Assembly (NCBI GenBank): GCA_017165825.1
Contig: CM029372.1
Location: forward strand, 793,466-857,465
DNA length: 64,000 bases
Source of the DNA: Hepsetus odoe
Lineage: Eukaryota > Chordata > Actinopteri > Characiformes > Hepsetidae
Direction: 5' to 3'
Within the stretch, counting starts at the first letter, position 1. The number at the start of each line of letters is the position of its first letter. Below are positions 11,906 to 25,400 of this stretch, in pieces. Position numbers and translations under genes: made by a program. The notes below the pieces were generated by a model that worked only from the letters and a program-made list of their open reading frames with translations, was not told where the DNA came from and made no database searches.

Positions 11906-12092
11906 CCACTATTACCACCCTATTACTACAGCCATTACTTTTAACCTTTTAGCAAAATCCACTACCATCCTGCATTCCTCCTCTCGAAATCATACCTACC
12001 CATCACCTTGTTCCCTTCACCAACATGGCCATTAAAGTCAGCACCAATCACCACTCTTTCCCTCTGCTCAGGGCACACTTCATCTAACCAAG

Positions 12093-12422
12093 TAGTAGTT
12101 AGTCAAGTAGGCTTTTATTGTCATTTCAACCATATACTCAGAACATGGTGAAACAAAATAACGTTCATCCAGGACTCTGGTGCTAAACAATGTGACATCA
12201 GACACGACATAAAACAAGACAAGCCAAACAAGTGCAGACAACAAGAGACAGTACATTCATCCATCAAAGAGCTGCAGTATTGTGGAACAAAACAGTACAA
12301 GTTGTTGGGCAGTGTAACAGCAGCAATGTTATGGCTAAAGTGCAGAGTGCAAAAAATAAATATAAATAAGTGGCGGTAAGGTGATTCATGTGCATTAGTT
12401 CATAAGTGCATAAGACATAAGA
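12093..12422 (-). mobile_element. L2/Rex-type LINE 3' UTR fragment
   Basis: The plus strand starts GTCAAGTAGGCTTTTATTGT, the reverse complement of the LINE 3' end (ACAATAAAA...CTTGAC) also found at 57670-58203 and 59107-59345. Only the 3' UTR is present. It is nested in the RTE-type LINE. Confidence 0.75.
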
Positions 12423-12426
12423 AACT

Positions 12427-12630
12427 TACATTTACGGCATTTAGCAGACGCCCTTATCCAGAGCGACTTACATGTCCTAATTTCAGGGACAGTCCCCCTG
12501 GAGCAACTCAGGGTTAAGGGTCTTGCTCAGGGACCCAGTGGTGGTGGTGCCAGAGGTGGGATTCGAACCTGGGACCTCTTGAGCCACAGGTCCATAGGCA
12601 AGTATCCTACCACAGGACCACCGCCACCCC
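12427..12630 (-). mobile_element. tRNA-derived SINE, family C
   Basis: The tRNA-like head is at the right end (GGTGGTCCTGTGGTAGGATA in reverse, then a GGTTCGAATCCCACCTC B box). The body has the CACCACTGGGTCCCTGAG block. The 3' end carries the TCGCTCTGGATAAGGGCGTC-type motif common to teleost repeats and a TAAATG tail. Sister copies are at 20697, 28518, 29363 and 32221. Confidence 0.85.
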
Positions 12631-13289
12631 TTGATGCTTTTCCTTCAAAATAACTCCTAACCCATTTCTCCTCCCATTCACAACATAGTAAAATAGTTTC
12701 AACCCATCTCCAATACACCTGGCATAACTACCCTCCCATCTAGTCACTTCAAATATCAACCTTCCTTCTCCATCATATCAGCAAATTCTCTCCCTTTACC
12801 AGGAATGCTGCCAACATTTAAAGTTCCTACCTTCACTTCCACTCCCCTTCCCTTTCTTCTGTCCTTATGCCTCCAAACATGTCTTCCTTCCCTTTTTCTC
12901 CTTCAGTCAACAGTAGCCAAACTTCCACCCATATCCTGCTAACAGTTCTGGTGGCGGTCGTTGGTACGCTGGGCCTCCACCGTTCCAGTATGTAAATCTG
13001 TATATCATTGTCTGCATATTGACTTGAAAATTAAAATTAAATACACTGGCTTTTGCATCCCTGGTTGCTCTAGAATGTCTGTAAAACAGCATATTAGAAA
13101 ATGGAAATGGTGTTGATTGCATTTGCCATATTTTAATACTTTAAAAGAAGAGATAGGTGAATATCTGGGAACCCAAAGCTGGTAAAAAGCCATAATCACA
13201 CAAAGGTTTTCTTCTGAAGGAAAAAAAAAAAATTCTATTATATTTATATATCACAGAACCTTCACCCACCATTAGTAGTTGCTGTTTGA

Positions 13290-13465
13290 AGTGGAAGAAA
13301 CACGTGGAGACGCTGCGTCATCGTTGGCTCCGCCCCGCACGTCCCTGCTCAACCTCTAGTTGTGTGCTGGTAGCTTAGCCGAGGAGACCAAACGGGATAA
13401 GCTGTAATTCGGTCTCTGTCCCAAAACTAATTTAAACGCTCATAGGACGCGTTTCACGATCAAGG
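13290..13465 (+). promoter_or_regulatory. AEBP2 promoter / 5' UTR region
   Basis: CpG-rich sequence just upstream of the AEBP2 start. It contains a perfect E-box CACGTG (13301-13306), a TGCGTCAT ATF/CRE-like site (13315-13322) and a GC box CTCCGCCCCGC (13329-13339). There is no TATA box. This fits a broadly expressed chromatin gene. The exact transcription start is not determinable here. Confidence 0.55.
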
Positions 13466-16400
13466 ATGGCTTCCGCGACCTCTGATGCATCCGAACAAGA
13501 CTCTGCTAAACCCGGCGACCAAAACGGCTCGGTAAACGGCTCGGAGAAAGACGAGGGCCTGCGTGCTACGGATCAGGAACCGGTTGATGGCGAGAGCGTT
13601 AAAATGGACGAGAAGAGCGCGCTCGACGGAGCGGCGAGGAAGGAGCTAGACACCACCGCAGCCGGCGACTCCAAAGAAGCCCCGTCCGGCAGCGAAGGGT
13701 CTGGCGAAGACGGGGAAGCCGAGAAAGACTCCGAGTCGGAGGTGCTGAAGAAATGCCACGAACATAAGGGCGCTGAGAGCGTGCAGTGCTCGGCAGACGT
13801 GACGGGGGAGCTAAAGCAAGAACAAAGGGAGGAGAGCGTGTCCTCACCAGCCGAGTGCGCGACGAGTAAAGGGGAAGAGTGCGCGGATAAAAGTGGTCGC
13901 GGTATTAAAAGGAGAGCCAGCGTAGAGATGTCCTCCTCATCTGACGGAGAGCCACTCAGCCGGATGGATTCGGAAGACAGGTTTGTACATTTGATGAGCA
14001 GGACTGGCGAAGGAGCCGCGTCCGCCTACTTGACTGAATTTTCCGTGAAGCCTCTCTCACCGGCCGCAGGCCAGTACGCAGCGTGGTGGCGTGCAGTGCA
14101 GATGAGTCTTGTGTCAATACATTACACATTAGTTTCTAAGCGCGTGCTCACTTTTTGTTCCAGTGCGGAACAGCTTGCCGGGTCACGTGCTCTTTAGTTG
14201 CTCTTTGATGCCAATTAGTTTAGACTCGTTAAGCAGACAATGTAATGAAGAGTGACAGACAGAGAATTGCCTCTTTTCCCGCATTCTCTCAAAGATCCCA
14301 GACTGAACGGCAGTGGGAAAGCTTCTTGCATGCATGGATGTATTTAGCCCGCGTTTCACAAACAGTTCATGCGCCGAGATCTTAAAAGGCCATTGATAAT
14401 TAATAATTATCAATATTTTCAACATTATTAACATTGATAATTGTAATTATCAATCGTAGGTCTTAATCACGTGATCCCCTCTCCTCTCAGGCTGTCTTCC
14501 ACAGAATTCCACGAATATCATGATACTTTGGCGAAGTCTGTTCCAGACATGGGATGTCAGTAAGCTTGATACTATTCTAGGCAGGAGATCTCAACTTTAA
14601 AAAAGTTTAGCTGCCATTTCTAATATTTGTTTCTTTATGGGGTTAAATCTGTCTGCAGAATTGCCACAGCACAATTTACAACTTTCAGGACAATGGGTTC
14701 CCTCTCCCAGAGTTCCCTCTCCTCAGCAGTTCGTAAAGTAGTATATACCAAAGATGTCCTGAAGTGAAAGTAAAAGGGACTGTTCTTGTCATTGCGAGGT
14801 CACAGCATAGCACACACAGTGAACCACAACGAAATTGGACCTCTGCATTTAACCCACGCAAACACTGCAGCAGGGGCCAGTTATGAAAGCTGCCTGGGGA
14901 GCAGTGATGGGGACAATACCTTCCTCAAGGGTACCTCAGGGCAACCTACTGGTAAGGGGTTTGAACCCACAATCTTCCAATCCTGTGGCCAACTCCCTAA
15001 ACCACTAGGCCACCACTGCCCCTGAGTATACAGAACTAAGTTTTCAAGATATGTCTGAAAGAGAAAGATTTGTCCAACATTTGCCAAAAAAAACATACAT
15101 ATATATATATATACTCCTTGATTAAAACTAAATACATTCTGCATATTGGTCCATGGACTGATGAGTCAAAAGTGGAACTTTATGGAAGTCATGGGCTCCA
15201 TTATTTCTGGCAAAGAAAAAAAAAGGCAAGTACAGCTTTCAATAATAAGAACACAATCCTACAGTTAAGCAATGGTGATGGTATGGTATGATCATCATGG
15301 TATGATGATGAAAAGGGGATTGTTCGCTTCTGGGCACCTTTGAGAGCGGAGTTAATCCTTTTCTAAAGGAAGTACTAAAGTAAAATGTGTGATAACCAGT
15401 TTGTGATGTTCAAGTGCATATTTATTTTATGCAGCAAAACAGTCCGCATCCTTCCTTTAGTTTCTTGATCTGTTGCCGATCAACTTGTGCAGCAGCATCC
15501 ACAGCTCCCAGACACTGTTCAGAGAGGTAGACTGTTTTCCTTCCTGCAAATGTCCCTTTTAAAAAGGGCCACAAGTTCTCAGTAGGGTTTAGGTCAACTG
15601 AGGAAGGGATCCCATGTTATTGTTTCCTCTTTAAGGCATTTACTGGCGAGCCAGGCAGTGAAGAACTTCCATGTATGCACTTGTACCTGTGATGGTAAAA
15701 TCATGTCTGCATCTTTCAAGAATACCTTTTTCCTGCACCACTGCTTGAAGAAAGTTTCTTCTAAAAACTGGCAGCAGGTTTGATTGTTGATTTTGAGTCC
15801 ATCTTCAAGCAAAGGTCCAATAAGTTCATCTTTAATAACACCAGCCCATACCAGTACCTGAGCACTGAACACCTTGTACTTCTGAACACTCCTGGTAGTT
15901 TCAGTTCTGGAATATGACCGCCCTGGAGGATAATGGGTCCCTCGTAGCTTCACATTTGATTCTTCTCAATTCTTTGGCAGTTAATTTGCCTTTTTTGTTT
16001 TTTCTTCTTCTTGCAAATCTGTTGACTATTTGCAACAAACTGTTTGATATTTCTGTGATCATGCCCCAATATTTTAGCAATTTCAAGAGTGCCCCATCCC
16101 TCTTTTTTCAGACTTTTTACAATTTTTGATTTTCAGAGTACGTTCTATCTATGATATGGTCAAAATACTAACTTGCCTAATATTGTGCAGACAGTGTAGT
16201 CCCAAAGCATAATTTTATAATGTGAAATAATGTCAGGCATCAGACAGTTTATTTGAAAAAAATTTCTTGTAACTGTTTGTAAAGTGACTTTTAGATTAAT
16301 TGAAAATCCAAGACATCTGGTTCCTGTCACCACCACTGTGAATGATTCTGACCTGATTTCTTTAAAATAGTTTTTAAATATTAATCCATCCATTCATTTA

Positions 16401-19400
16401 CAACTTTCTTTCATCAGATTCCACCTTTAGTACAAGCCTCAATCACTGTTTTTACTTCTTAAAATTTCTCCTGATTTCCAGTTCAATTTGAATTTAAAAG
16501 CTTTGGCATTACTGCAGTAGTGCAATTAAGTCATAAATGATTAATCCCTTAATGACTTTAGCATGTGTCTTGCATGCTTTGGATTTTTATCAATATTTTG
16601 AAGTTTCTCTTCTTTTCTTTAGTATATTTTAGAATTTATATTAATAGATCTGCTGGGTTTTTATGAAAAGCCAGGTTAGAGCTCAGCGACAAGCCTATAA
16701 TACTTCCATACTGGTTGATGTTTGTTCATCTGCATAGTCTTGAGCTGTTGCAAATTCATTATTCATTACCACATTAATTATTTTCACATTTGCCATGAAG
16801 ATATTAATCTAAAATTGCACCTGCACAAGAATGACCTTCGATAATGTAATTCTATTAGCCATTTCTCTGAAATATTAGACTTAGCCAGGCTTATGTTCAG
16901 GATTGTCAATGATGCTGTAAAAGGAGGTGAACTACTTGTGATGGTGTAACTCACTTTCAGCTTGTAACCTTCTGCAGGTTTTAGATGTGCCCTGGTTTAA
17001 AAGGACTAATGTTGTAGCTTGATTTTGTGTGATGGGTTACTGTTTTCCAGGCCCCCCTGTGTTTTTCCTGCCTTTGTACTTAATGTTCTGGTACCCAAAT
17101 TTTTTCTTTGTTTGACATTTATCCTTTAATTCCTACTGGAGGATGAGAAACTATTATTTTGTAGACATACCAATGTCTAAGAAACTGCTTTTGGGCCGTG
17201 TTTTAGCTGCCTTGTCATTACAGGATAGGTCATCCACAAACACATCTTTGTTGCATTTATTTCAAAACTGTTTGCTTTTATGGTTGTTTGCAGAACCTCA
17301 TGAACAACCCAGCACTCAATTTTAATTTTAAAACTTTTTAATATTTTGGTAAGAGGGAGATATATATCTCTGCATGATTATTAACAAAAATCACCCTCTT
17401 CTATTGACACAAACTTTACATTTGTTTGACGGCGAATTAAGTTTGCACTTCTTAATGAAAGCAGAAGAGACCGTAGTATGGTATGGACAGTGTGTTCATC
17501 TTAATGTCCAGTATGCTTTTTGGATCTCGATTCTAGTTTGGTGCAGCTTTGGATAGACTATAGAGACTACTGGTTATGTTACTTTGGCTTGCTGTGGGGT
17601 CAGCTAAAAGGCCTGAAGGTACTTTTTGTGTTGGTGCCCTGGAAAAGAGTTTACTGAACAAGATGTAAGAGACAGATTTGCCTACTGCACTGGCCCAACC
17701 CCTCTAAATCTGCTTTTTCCAATGCAGCTCTGTAGAATTATTAAAGATGGTCAATAAGAAAAACTTATTTTCTTTCGTATTTTAGGAAGGACATCCTTTA
17801 CTTTTAGTATGCTATTTAGATGTCCAAGTAGAACATGCATATGATTTGTCTGCACTGACATTGGGCCTGCAGTGATCATTACATTTAAAGTGCACAATTA
17901 ATTGTAAATAAAGTTTTGGTTTTTTTTAAGGCTCACCTAGTGGTTTAAAGCATCAAAAATTAGCTACATGTTCCTTAGAAGACGGTCAGCACTAACCTAG
18001 GCCACTCCTTGATCAGTGATGTTACTGCATGTCTTTCATTATGGGACAGGGCTGACATGCGTGTGTGGACAAGATGCCAACAATATGCCAGAAATGGCAT
18101 CTGTCAGATATTTGCATGGCTCCTCTTTGTGCACTGTGCTTGTTTTTAGGGTTCATTTGATGCAGGTCTACCAGACATCACCTCATCACCTGTGAGGCAC
18201 TTGCTCAGATGACTTTCCCCAGTAAGTTCTGGAAACATTCATATTATTGTTGCTATTGCTGGGAGGCTTCCAACATCCAAACAAGCTAATGAGACATGCG
18301 CAGAAATGAAATAAACAATCTTTCTTTGTTCTCACAAAAATTATAACTATTCAGCAAGGGATACCAGACCCTAGAGGTTAAAGGCAGAGACATATCATGA
18401 AAGGTACAAATGTATTACTTTAATGGTGGTACAAAATAAATAAACAAAAAGGCAACAAAATTAATTTGACAGTGATCACCTGTGCTGTTTCATGATTTCA
18501 CACAGGTTTAATCAAGTGCTATAAAAACCAGTACATTGGTTTGCATTTGTGTGTTCATTTCTATTGGTGGTTTCATAATTTTTTAAAATATACTTTTAAA
18601 ATAAATCTTAAGTTAAATGCATACGTGGCCATTCACCCCATAAAAAGATTACTAATTTACCATTGCAACTAATGATGGCAACTCTAAGCCAAATTCTGTC
18701 TTGTTTCATTTGGCACCATTTCCTTTTCTGAGTGCAACATACTGATTTGCTGAATTTTTTATTTAAAACAAAAAACAAAACAAAAAAACTATTTTCAGTG
18801 CAGTCTCACTTGGTCTTGAGAAGGGATGCATTTATATGACTTCTCCCCCCCCATACAAGTCCTTATTGGTTAGACAGTTATTTCCAGTCATACAAGACCA
18901 GACAAATAAAATAAAAAAAAAAACAACAGATAAATCTAAACTTAACTACATTAATATGATAAACATCTGCAACATCTCACAGGGAAAACTGAACATAAAA
19001 AAGATTAAATGGATTGAAGCTTTTGATTCAAATTCTTTATCAGTGGCTTTCCCTGTGAAAAGATGCCATGACGAATAGGGTTGCACAATGTATTGTTTGT
19101 TGATCAAAATTGTAATTTATGTCTCTGCAAAACCTAAGTAACAGAAGGCTACAATATGTTACTGGGGCTCTAAACAGTCAGTATCTGACAAGCTGACCAA
19201 CCACAGGTCCATGTCATTAGCAGCCAGAGGCAGTCTTGGTTTATTTCCCCACCCCTTGGAGTGAGTGGATCATTGTCTCTGAAGAATGTGGGCTTTAAAT
19301 TTTGAAAGGAACCAGCAGACACTTCTATGGAGGGAAGTCTGATTGTGTTGAATGTGTCTGTGCATATGTGAGTGAGCAGCTGTAGAAGGAGAGTGGAGCT

Positions 19401-22400
19401 ACCTGATGGCCTATTCATTCAATTTCATGGTACTTTGTTGACTTTTTTTTTTTTTTTTTTCTCTGAAAAGGCCAGGAGACATGCAAATTTTTGCTGGGAT
19501 GCTTCACAGCTGCACATGCTCCTTTTGAAATACAGATTTTACAAGACCAGTTTGTCTGGAATATAAGCTTTGTTTCTGTTTTTATTTTTTGTGTAAATGC
19601 TGTCATACAATGGAAAAGTGTGGTCAGGTTCCCTTTACAACATATAAACAGAATGGTGTGGCTTTTTACTCTGCTTCAGATAGTCATGTGTTTATCATAC
19701 ATACCCATGTAGTAAAAACATTGTCACTTCCATTGTGTCATTTTAAGGTTTTGTTTCAATAATAATAACTTTATCAAGCACCTTTAAGCAGTTCAACGTG
19801 CTGATCAGGAAGTGCAAATATTTAAAGTAAGTCAAGGGGGGGGTAAATGGATAAATGTATTCAATGCAGTAAAAAAGCGAAAAGATAGGATATGCTAAAG
19901 CATGAGTTAAAATATAAGTATAATATAAAAAAATGTAAAATATAGAAAGAAAAAAAGGCACTAAAAATCAAACGAAGCTTGGGTAAAAGAGTTTTTAAAA
20001 GATATATAATTTTTTTAAAAATATATACAGCAAGAGGGAGCCCAACATATAAGGACATGGTTTTCAAGATCTTTGGTGCACAGAAACAAAATGCTATTCT
20101 CCATATTTAATGTATTTTGCTTATGGAATGTTGGAAAAAAAATGCCACTGCATGATCTTAAGGATTTCTTTGGAACAAGTTCTGTCTGAAATATTTGAAG
20201 GTGCATGTTCATTTAAAGCTTTCAGTATTATAAAACGATTTTCATTCCAATTGTAAAAGAGTCAGGTAACAAGTGTAGTCCATCTAAAATAGGGGTTAAA
20301 TGTTCAGCTTTACATTATGCATTACAATAGTCCAGACTTGAGACTTCCCATAGTCCAGACTTCTTTTTCTTCTCACTTCTTTTAACATCTTGCATGTCAA
20401 GAGGGTTTTGTGCCGGGTTTTTGTGCCGTTTTCACAGCATGTGTGATTTAAATACAAGCTCACAATCAAAAATAAATTCTTAATTTTTAACTTCAATTTT
20501 AGTATGTACTGCTGGATTGCCCTTTAAAACCAATAAGGAGAGTTTCAGTCGTGCCTTTATTTAATATCAACATTTCTATTCCTCAAGCTGCACATGCAGG
20601 GAGAAGGGGGAGCCAGCACTGATCCCTGTGGTACACCATACGTTTAATATACACTGCTCAAAAAAATGAAAGGAACCCTTTGAAAAGGGTTGTTGTTGGG
20701 ATGGTGGTGGTCTAGTGGTAGGAAAATTGCCTATGGACCTATGGCTCAAGAAGTCCCAGGTTCAAATCCCACCTCCAGCACTACCACCACTGGGTCCCTG
20801 AGTTAGACCCTTAACCCTGACACTGACACTGATTAACAACCCCCTCTGCTACTTAACTAACCAGATCAATATCCCACTTGATACTATACTCTGATCGAAA
20901 AGTGTTCCTTTAATTTTTTGAGCAGTGTATTTTTTGATACATTGTGCCCTAAACAACATTTCTTATTTAAAAATGTAAACCAATTTAAAATACATCCAAA
21001 TAAACCAGTTCATTTTTGGGGGCTTTATTAAGCTTGAAATGGTCAGTTTCATATATTGTGTAGAGTAAATAATAATAAAAAAAAAAATTGCATTTCTTTT
21101 GAGTCAGAGTCATATGTACTATCTTGGATACTGAATTTTATGCCTATCTTGCTGAGTGACTACTTTTAAGGGTTACTCCTCAGTCTGGATGGTCCCCCTT
21201 TGTTTCAGTATCAGCAGCACTTTGATGGATATGGAAAGCACAGCATCTAGCGGCCGTTCCACACCAGCCATGATGAATGGCCATGGCGGGGCAGCTGTAC
21301 CATCTGCCAAAGGCTCTTCATATCCATGCTGCTGGGACCAGTGTCCACTCCTCTTTACCAACAGTCCTGACCTGGCTGAACATATCCGTGGAGTCCATGT
21401 GGATGGTCAGCGTGGAGGGGTCAGTCTCATTTCCACACATCCTGCTTTGAGTCAGCATTCAAAAAGGGCTAAAAGTTATCTTTCATCACATTGGATTTCT
21501 GTCAGTTGGACCTGGTGTTAATGTGACTTCTTATATTTGTCATTACAGATTTAAAGCCCTCTGCATAGTTATGCACAGGTGACTTCATACAGTTTCTAAT
21601 TATCAGTTAACAAGCATTAGATTTAAAATGAGTTTTTATTAAAATGACTGATGTCAAGATGTCAAGAGTAGGCTTACTAATGGCTTGATCATGGTCCCTC
21701 TGATAATTACCACAACCCAGTTTCCAGTCATCATCTTTTACTGTCTTTTTAAAAATTTTATTCACATAACAGAAGAAGATTATTTAGTGGTCTTTTGTGA
21801 TCGCGCATAATGTTTCATGTGTATATGTGTTACGTTATTCACATTGGGCAGGTTATTGTAAGAAAAGAGATTTTTCCGAAGTAGGGTATAAAATATCCAA
21901 AGAAAACTACACTCTCAGTCTGCTGTATTTTAATGAAGTAAATTAAACTGAAGTTAAATGGATGCTTTAGCAGCTACAACCACCTTAAACAGAACTTTCT
22001 TTTAGTTTTATTTCTGATATTATTTACCATGTCTTGTCTTTTTTCCTTTGGCAGGTGTTTGTATGTCTGTGGAAGGGCTGTAAGGTTTATAACACTCCTT
22101 CCACCAGCCAGAGCTGGCTCCAGAGGCATATGCTGTCCCACAGTGGGGACAAACCTTTCAAAGTATGATTGCCTTGCAAACTAGTATGTACACAATTGCC
22201 TCGCAGAAACTGACACACTTGAACTGAATATTGTACTTAAAGAATTTGCTTGAAGATTTATGATTTATTTGAATGTCCCTGATATGTTTGGCTTTTCAAA
22301 TTGAAGTTTAAGTTATATTTTAAATATGATATTTCTGACAACTAATCAGATTTCAGTCTGTTAATTACCCTCAGATACAAAACTGACTTGCTATTTTAAA

Positions 22401-25400
22401 CTGTTGGACAATAAAAATGCCATTTTCTTGCACTTTTCTTTTGTTTAATTAATTTCTCTTATTTTTCAGTGTGTAGTGGGTGGTTGCAATGCCACTTTTG
22501 CCTCCCAGGGGGGGCTAGCACGCCATGTGCCAACCCACTTTAGCTCACAGAACTCGTCCAAGTTGTCAAGCCAAGCAAAGCTGAAGGAAGAATCCCCTTC
22601 TAAAGCAGGCATCAACAAGCGCAGAAAGCTAAAGAACAAACGCAGGAGGTCATTGCGTATGTATCACTAGTCCGAGTCAGACAGACTGCTTTTTCTGAGT
22701 TTTATGTGCATGTTTTCTAACTCCGACTGCCTCTTCACAGCTCGGCCTCACGATTTCTTTGATGCACAGACCATGGATGCAATTCGTCACCGTGCCATCT
22801 GTCTCAATCTGGCAACGCACATTGAGAGCCAGGGCAAGGGTCACAGTGTGGTGTTTCATAGCACGGTAAGTCTGCAGTAATTAATGTATGCAGCAAAAAA
22901 CCCACAGACACACACCTTACTTCTCTTTGCTGAATTTCAATTCTGCTTTGAAATGCTTTTTGGATGGTAGTAGTTTGCCATTGCTGGGTGTAGGATAATG
23001 CACTTATGACAGAAAAATGTCAAATGTGAATCAAGAATTTATAAGGTATTAATTAAAAAATATCCACAAAATACTAACACGCCCACTAAATCCCAATAAA
23101 ACCAGAGCTCTTAAGGCTACAGGTCATAGCATACTGAAGTGGACTGTCAAAAATTACACAAACACAAAGAAAAACTTGCTTACAATAGCAAATGTGGTTG
23201 TGAGGTATGGGTATTTAACTGAACTACAGGTTTTCATTCCAAAAGATTATACTAAATGGAATCTTGCTCATTGCTAAGTATTATGATGACAGAAATTAAA
23301 CCTAGCATTTATTTTTATTTGTGGGCAGCCAAACAAGTGAATGAAAATCTGCATTAAGATTCCACCGATATTCACAAAATAAGAGTTACAGCGGCACTGC
23401 AGTTTAATAGAACTGATGTCGGAAAAAATAACTGCTTAAACTGCAAAGGAATGACAGTATGACCACATATCTGCACAAGACAATGCAGCATATTGTCCCA
23501 CTGCTAATGAAAAGTACTTTTAATTTTATTTTATATAGTTATTACTAAGGTGAACTGGGAAACCTACAACCTTTCATTAAAACATTAAGTGCACCTGTAT
23601 GCTACCTTTAATGCAGTTTGACTACAGTATTGTCCCAATTTAAAAATAAAATATATGTAAAGTCACAAATTTAGATGGACAAAAGTTTTAAATAACTGCT
23701 TAATCTGCCTAAATATGGAGCTCTGCTTTTGCTTTCTTTTGCTTATTTCAAAAATAAGTGAGGTATTAAGAAAATATATAGATTAGGTTTTATCTCTTCA
23801 GGCTGAAGCGTCATTTTACTGTTTTAACATTTTCACGTGCCAGTCTGATTTTATTTTTCTCAAACGTTCACAAACTGAAACCACCATGGTACACAAACAA
23901 GAACTTTCTAAACCTGTCTGAGTAATCAGTAAGATTCTGATTTTATAAATGAACATGGGATACTTTCTGCAACAGCAAAATCTGATCACAAGTAGTCACC
24001 ACAGACACATTTTAGATGGTGAAAATGCAAACCAGATGCTTTTTTGTCTCAGACTCTTTTGATCATGTCTTAAGATAATACCAAGTTAAGTTAATACCAA
24101 CATCAAAGATGCTGACATGCCTCACTGCTTATAGCTCTGTACTAGGGCTATAAAATTGAAAGGGTTTTTGTAAATGTAGTGCTGGGACATTGCTGAATTT
24201 CCCTGTTCTACTTGATGCATTCTCTATTCTTAGGTGATTGCAAGGCGAAAGGAGGATTCTGGGAAGGTGAAGGTACTACTGCATTGGACCCCAGAGGATA
24301 TGTAAGTACAATCAGCAGTCCCTCTCTGATAAATATTGATAAGCTGCAACATTAAAACCATCTGAATCATAATTTGTAGGTTCATCTTGTGCCATCAAAC
24401 CTGTTCCCTTTGTGTCATCAAACCCATGTAGGCATGGACTCCACAAGACCTTTGAAGGAGTGATGTGGGGTCCGCCACAAAAACTTAGGTTGTAAGTTGC
24501 AAAAGGGAGCCTCAGACTAGTTTGTCCAGTACAACGTATACTTGCTTGATTGGATTGAGATCTAGGGGGTTTGGAGGCAACACCTTAAATACTTTTTGTT
24601 GCTCTTCAAAGCGTTCTTGAATATTATTCTGCTGAAATAGTAAACTGCCAGTAGAACCTGGTCTGCAAGTGTCTATATATGTGTGAAATTATCACCCACA
24701 TGAGTACAAGGATTCAAGGTTGCCTAGAAGCACATTGCCTCCTTCCCAGAGTCTGTGTTTCCTCAATGCAAACAATGTATTCATGCCCCCAGCTGACTGT
24801 TGTTTAGTTTTGAAACGCTCTCTTGCTGTTCTGCAACTATAAAGCTCCATTCTCAGCACACTGCAATACATTTTGGGTTTTAACAACTTTCTGTTTCATC
24901 CATCATTAACTGTTCTGCATGCGCTAAAACAGCTTTTTATTTGAAAACGCACAATACAGGTTAACTTTCACTCCCCATGTGTCAGGGAGCCTTGAGCATC
25001 CGTGACTTTCACTGATGCATCATCTAACTTTCCTTGGGCTACTTTTGGTAGGTACTAACTACTCGAGTCAGTGTTGACCCTTACTCAGATTCTATACTTG
25101 CCCATTCCAGTACTGTTAACTTGCTGATTAATATAAGCAAAGTCCTTTACAGGTGCCATTGTAATGAGACAATCCAGGTTACTCAGTTCTCCTGAGAATG
25201 ATTTTAATGTTGTGGCTGTTTGGTGTCTCTATAAGCAATAATGTTTCACTGACTTAAATATAGAGGGAAGAGGAAATGATTGGAATCTTGATTGTGTCTG
25301 TACCAGACACATTACAGAAAAAGATGGAATGTCCTTTCAGATTGGGAACTGATCCTCATCCATGGTAAAATCTCACATTTGCTGTTGGCACTAATGGAGT

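Larger units (their letters stand above)
11501..13077 (-). mobile_element. RTE-type LINE, broken, with three later insertions
   Basis: Three minus-strand blocks belong to one LINE type. They are a C-terminal piece (RFMDVVREDIQVVSVKEEDA at about 11512-11600), an endonuclease-domain piece at 11990-12090 (VVIGADFNGHVGEGNKVMG), and the 5' end at 12640-13077, which matches the 5' end of the copy at 60786-61198. Inside sit a family-B SINE, an L2-type 3' end and a family-C SINE. TCTGTAAA occurs at 11493-11500 and 13078-13085 and may be the target duplication. Confidence 0.7.

Noticed and set aside
13599..13847. 82-residue minus-strand Arg-rich frame
   Set aside because: Shadow of AEBP2 exon 1; its composition follows from the codons on the plus strand.
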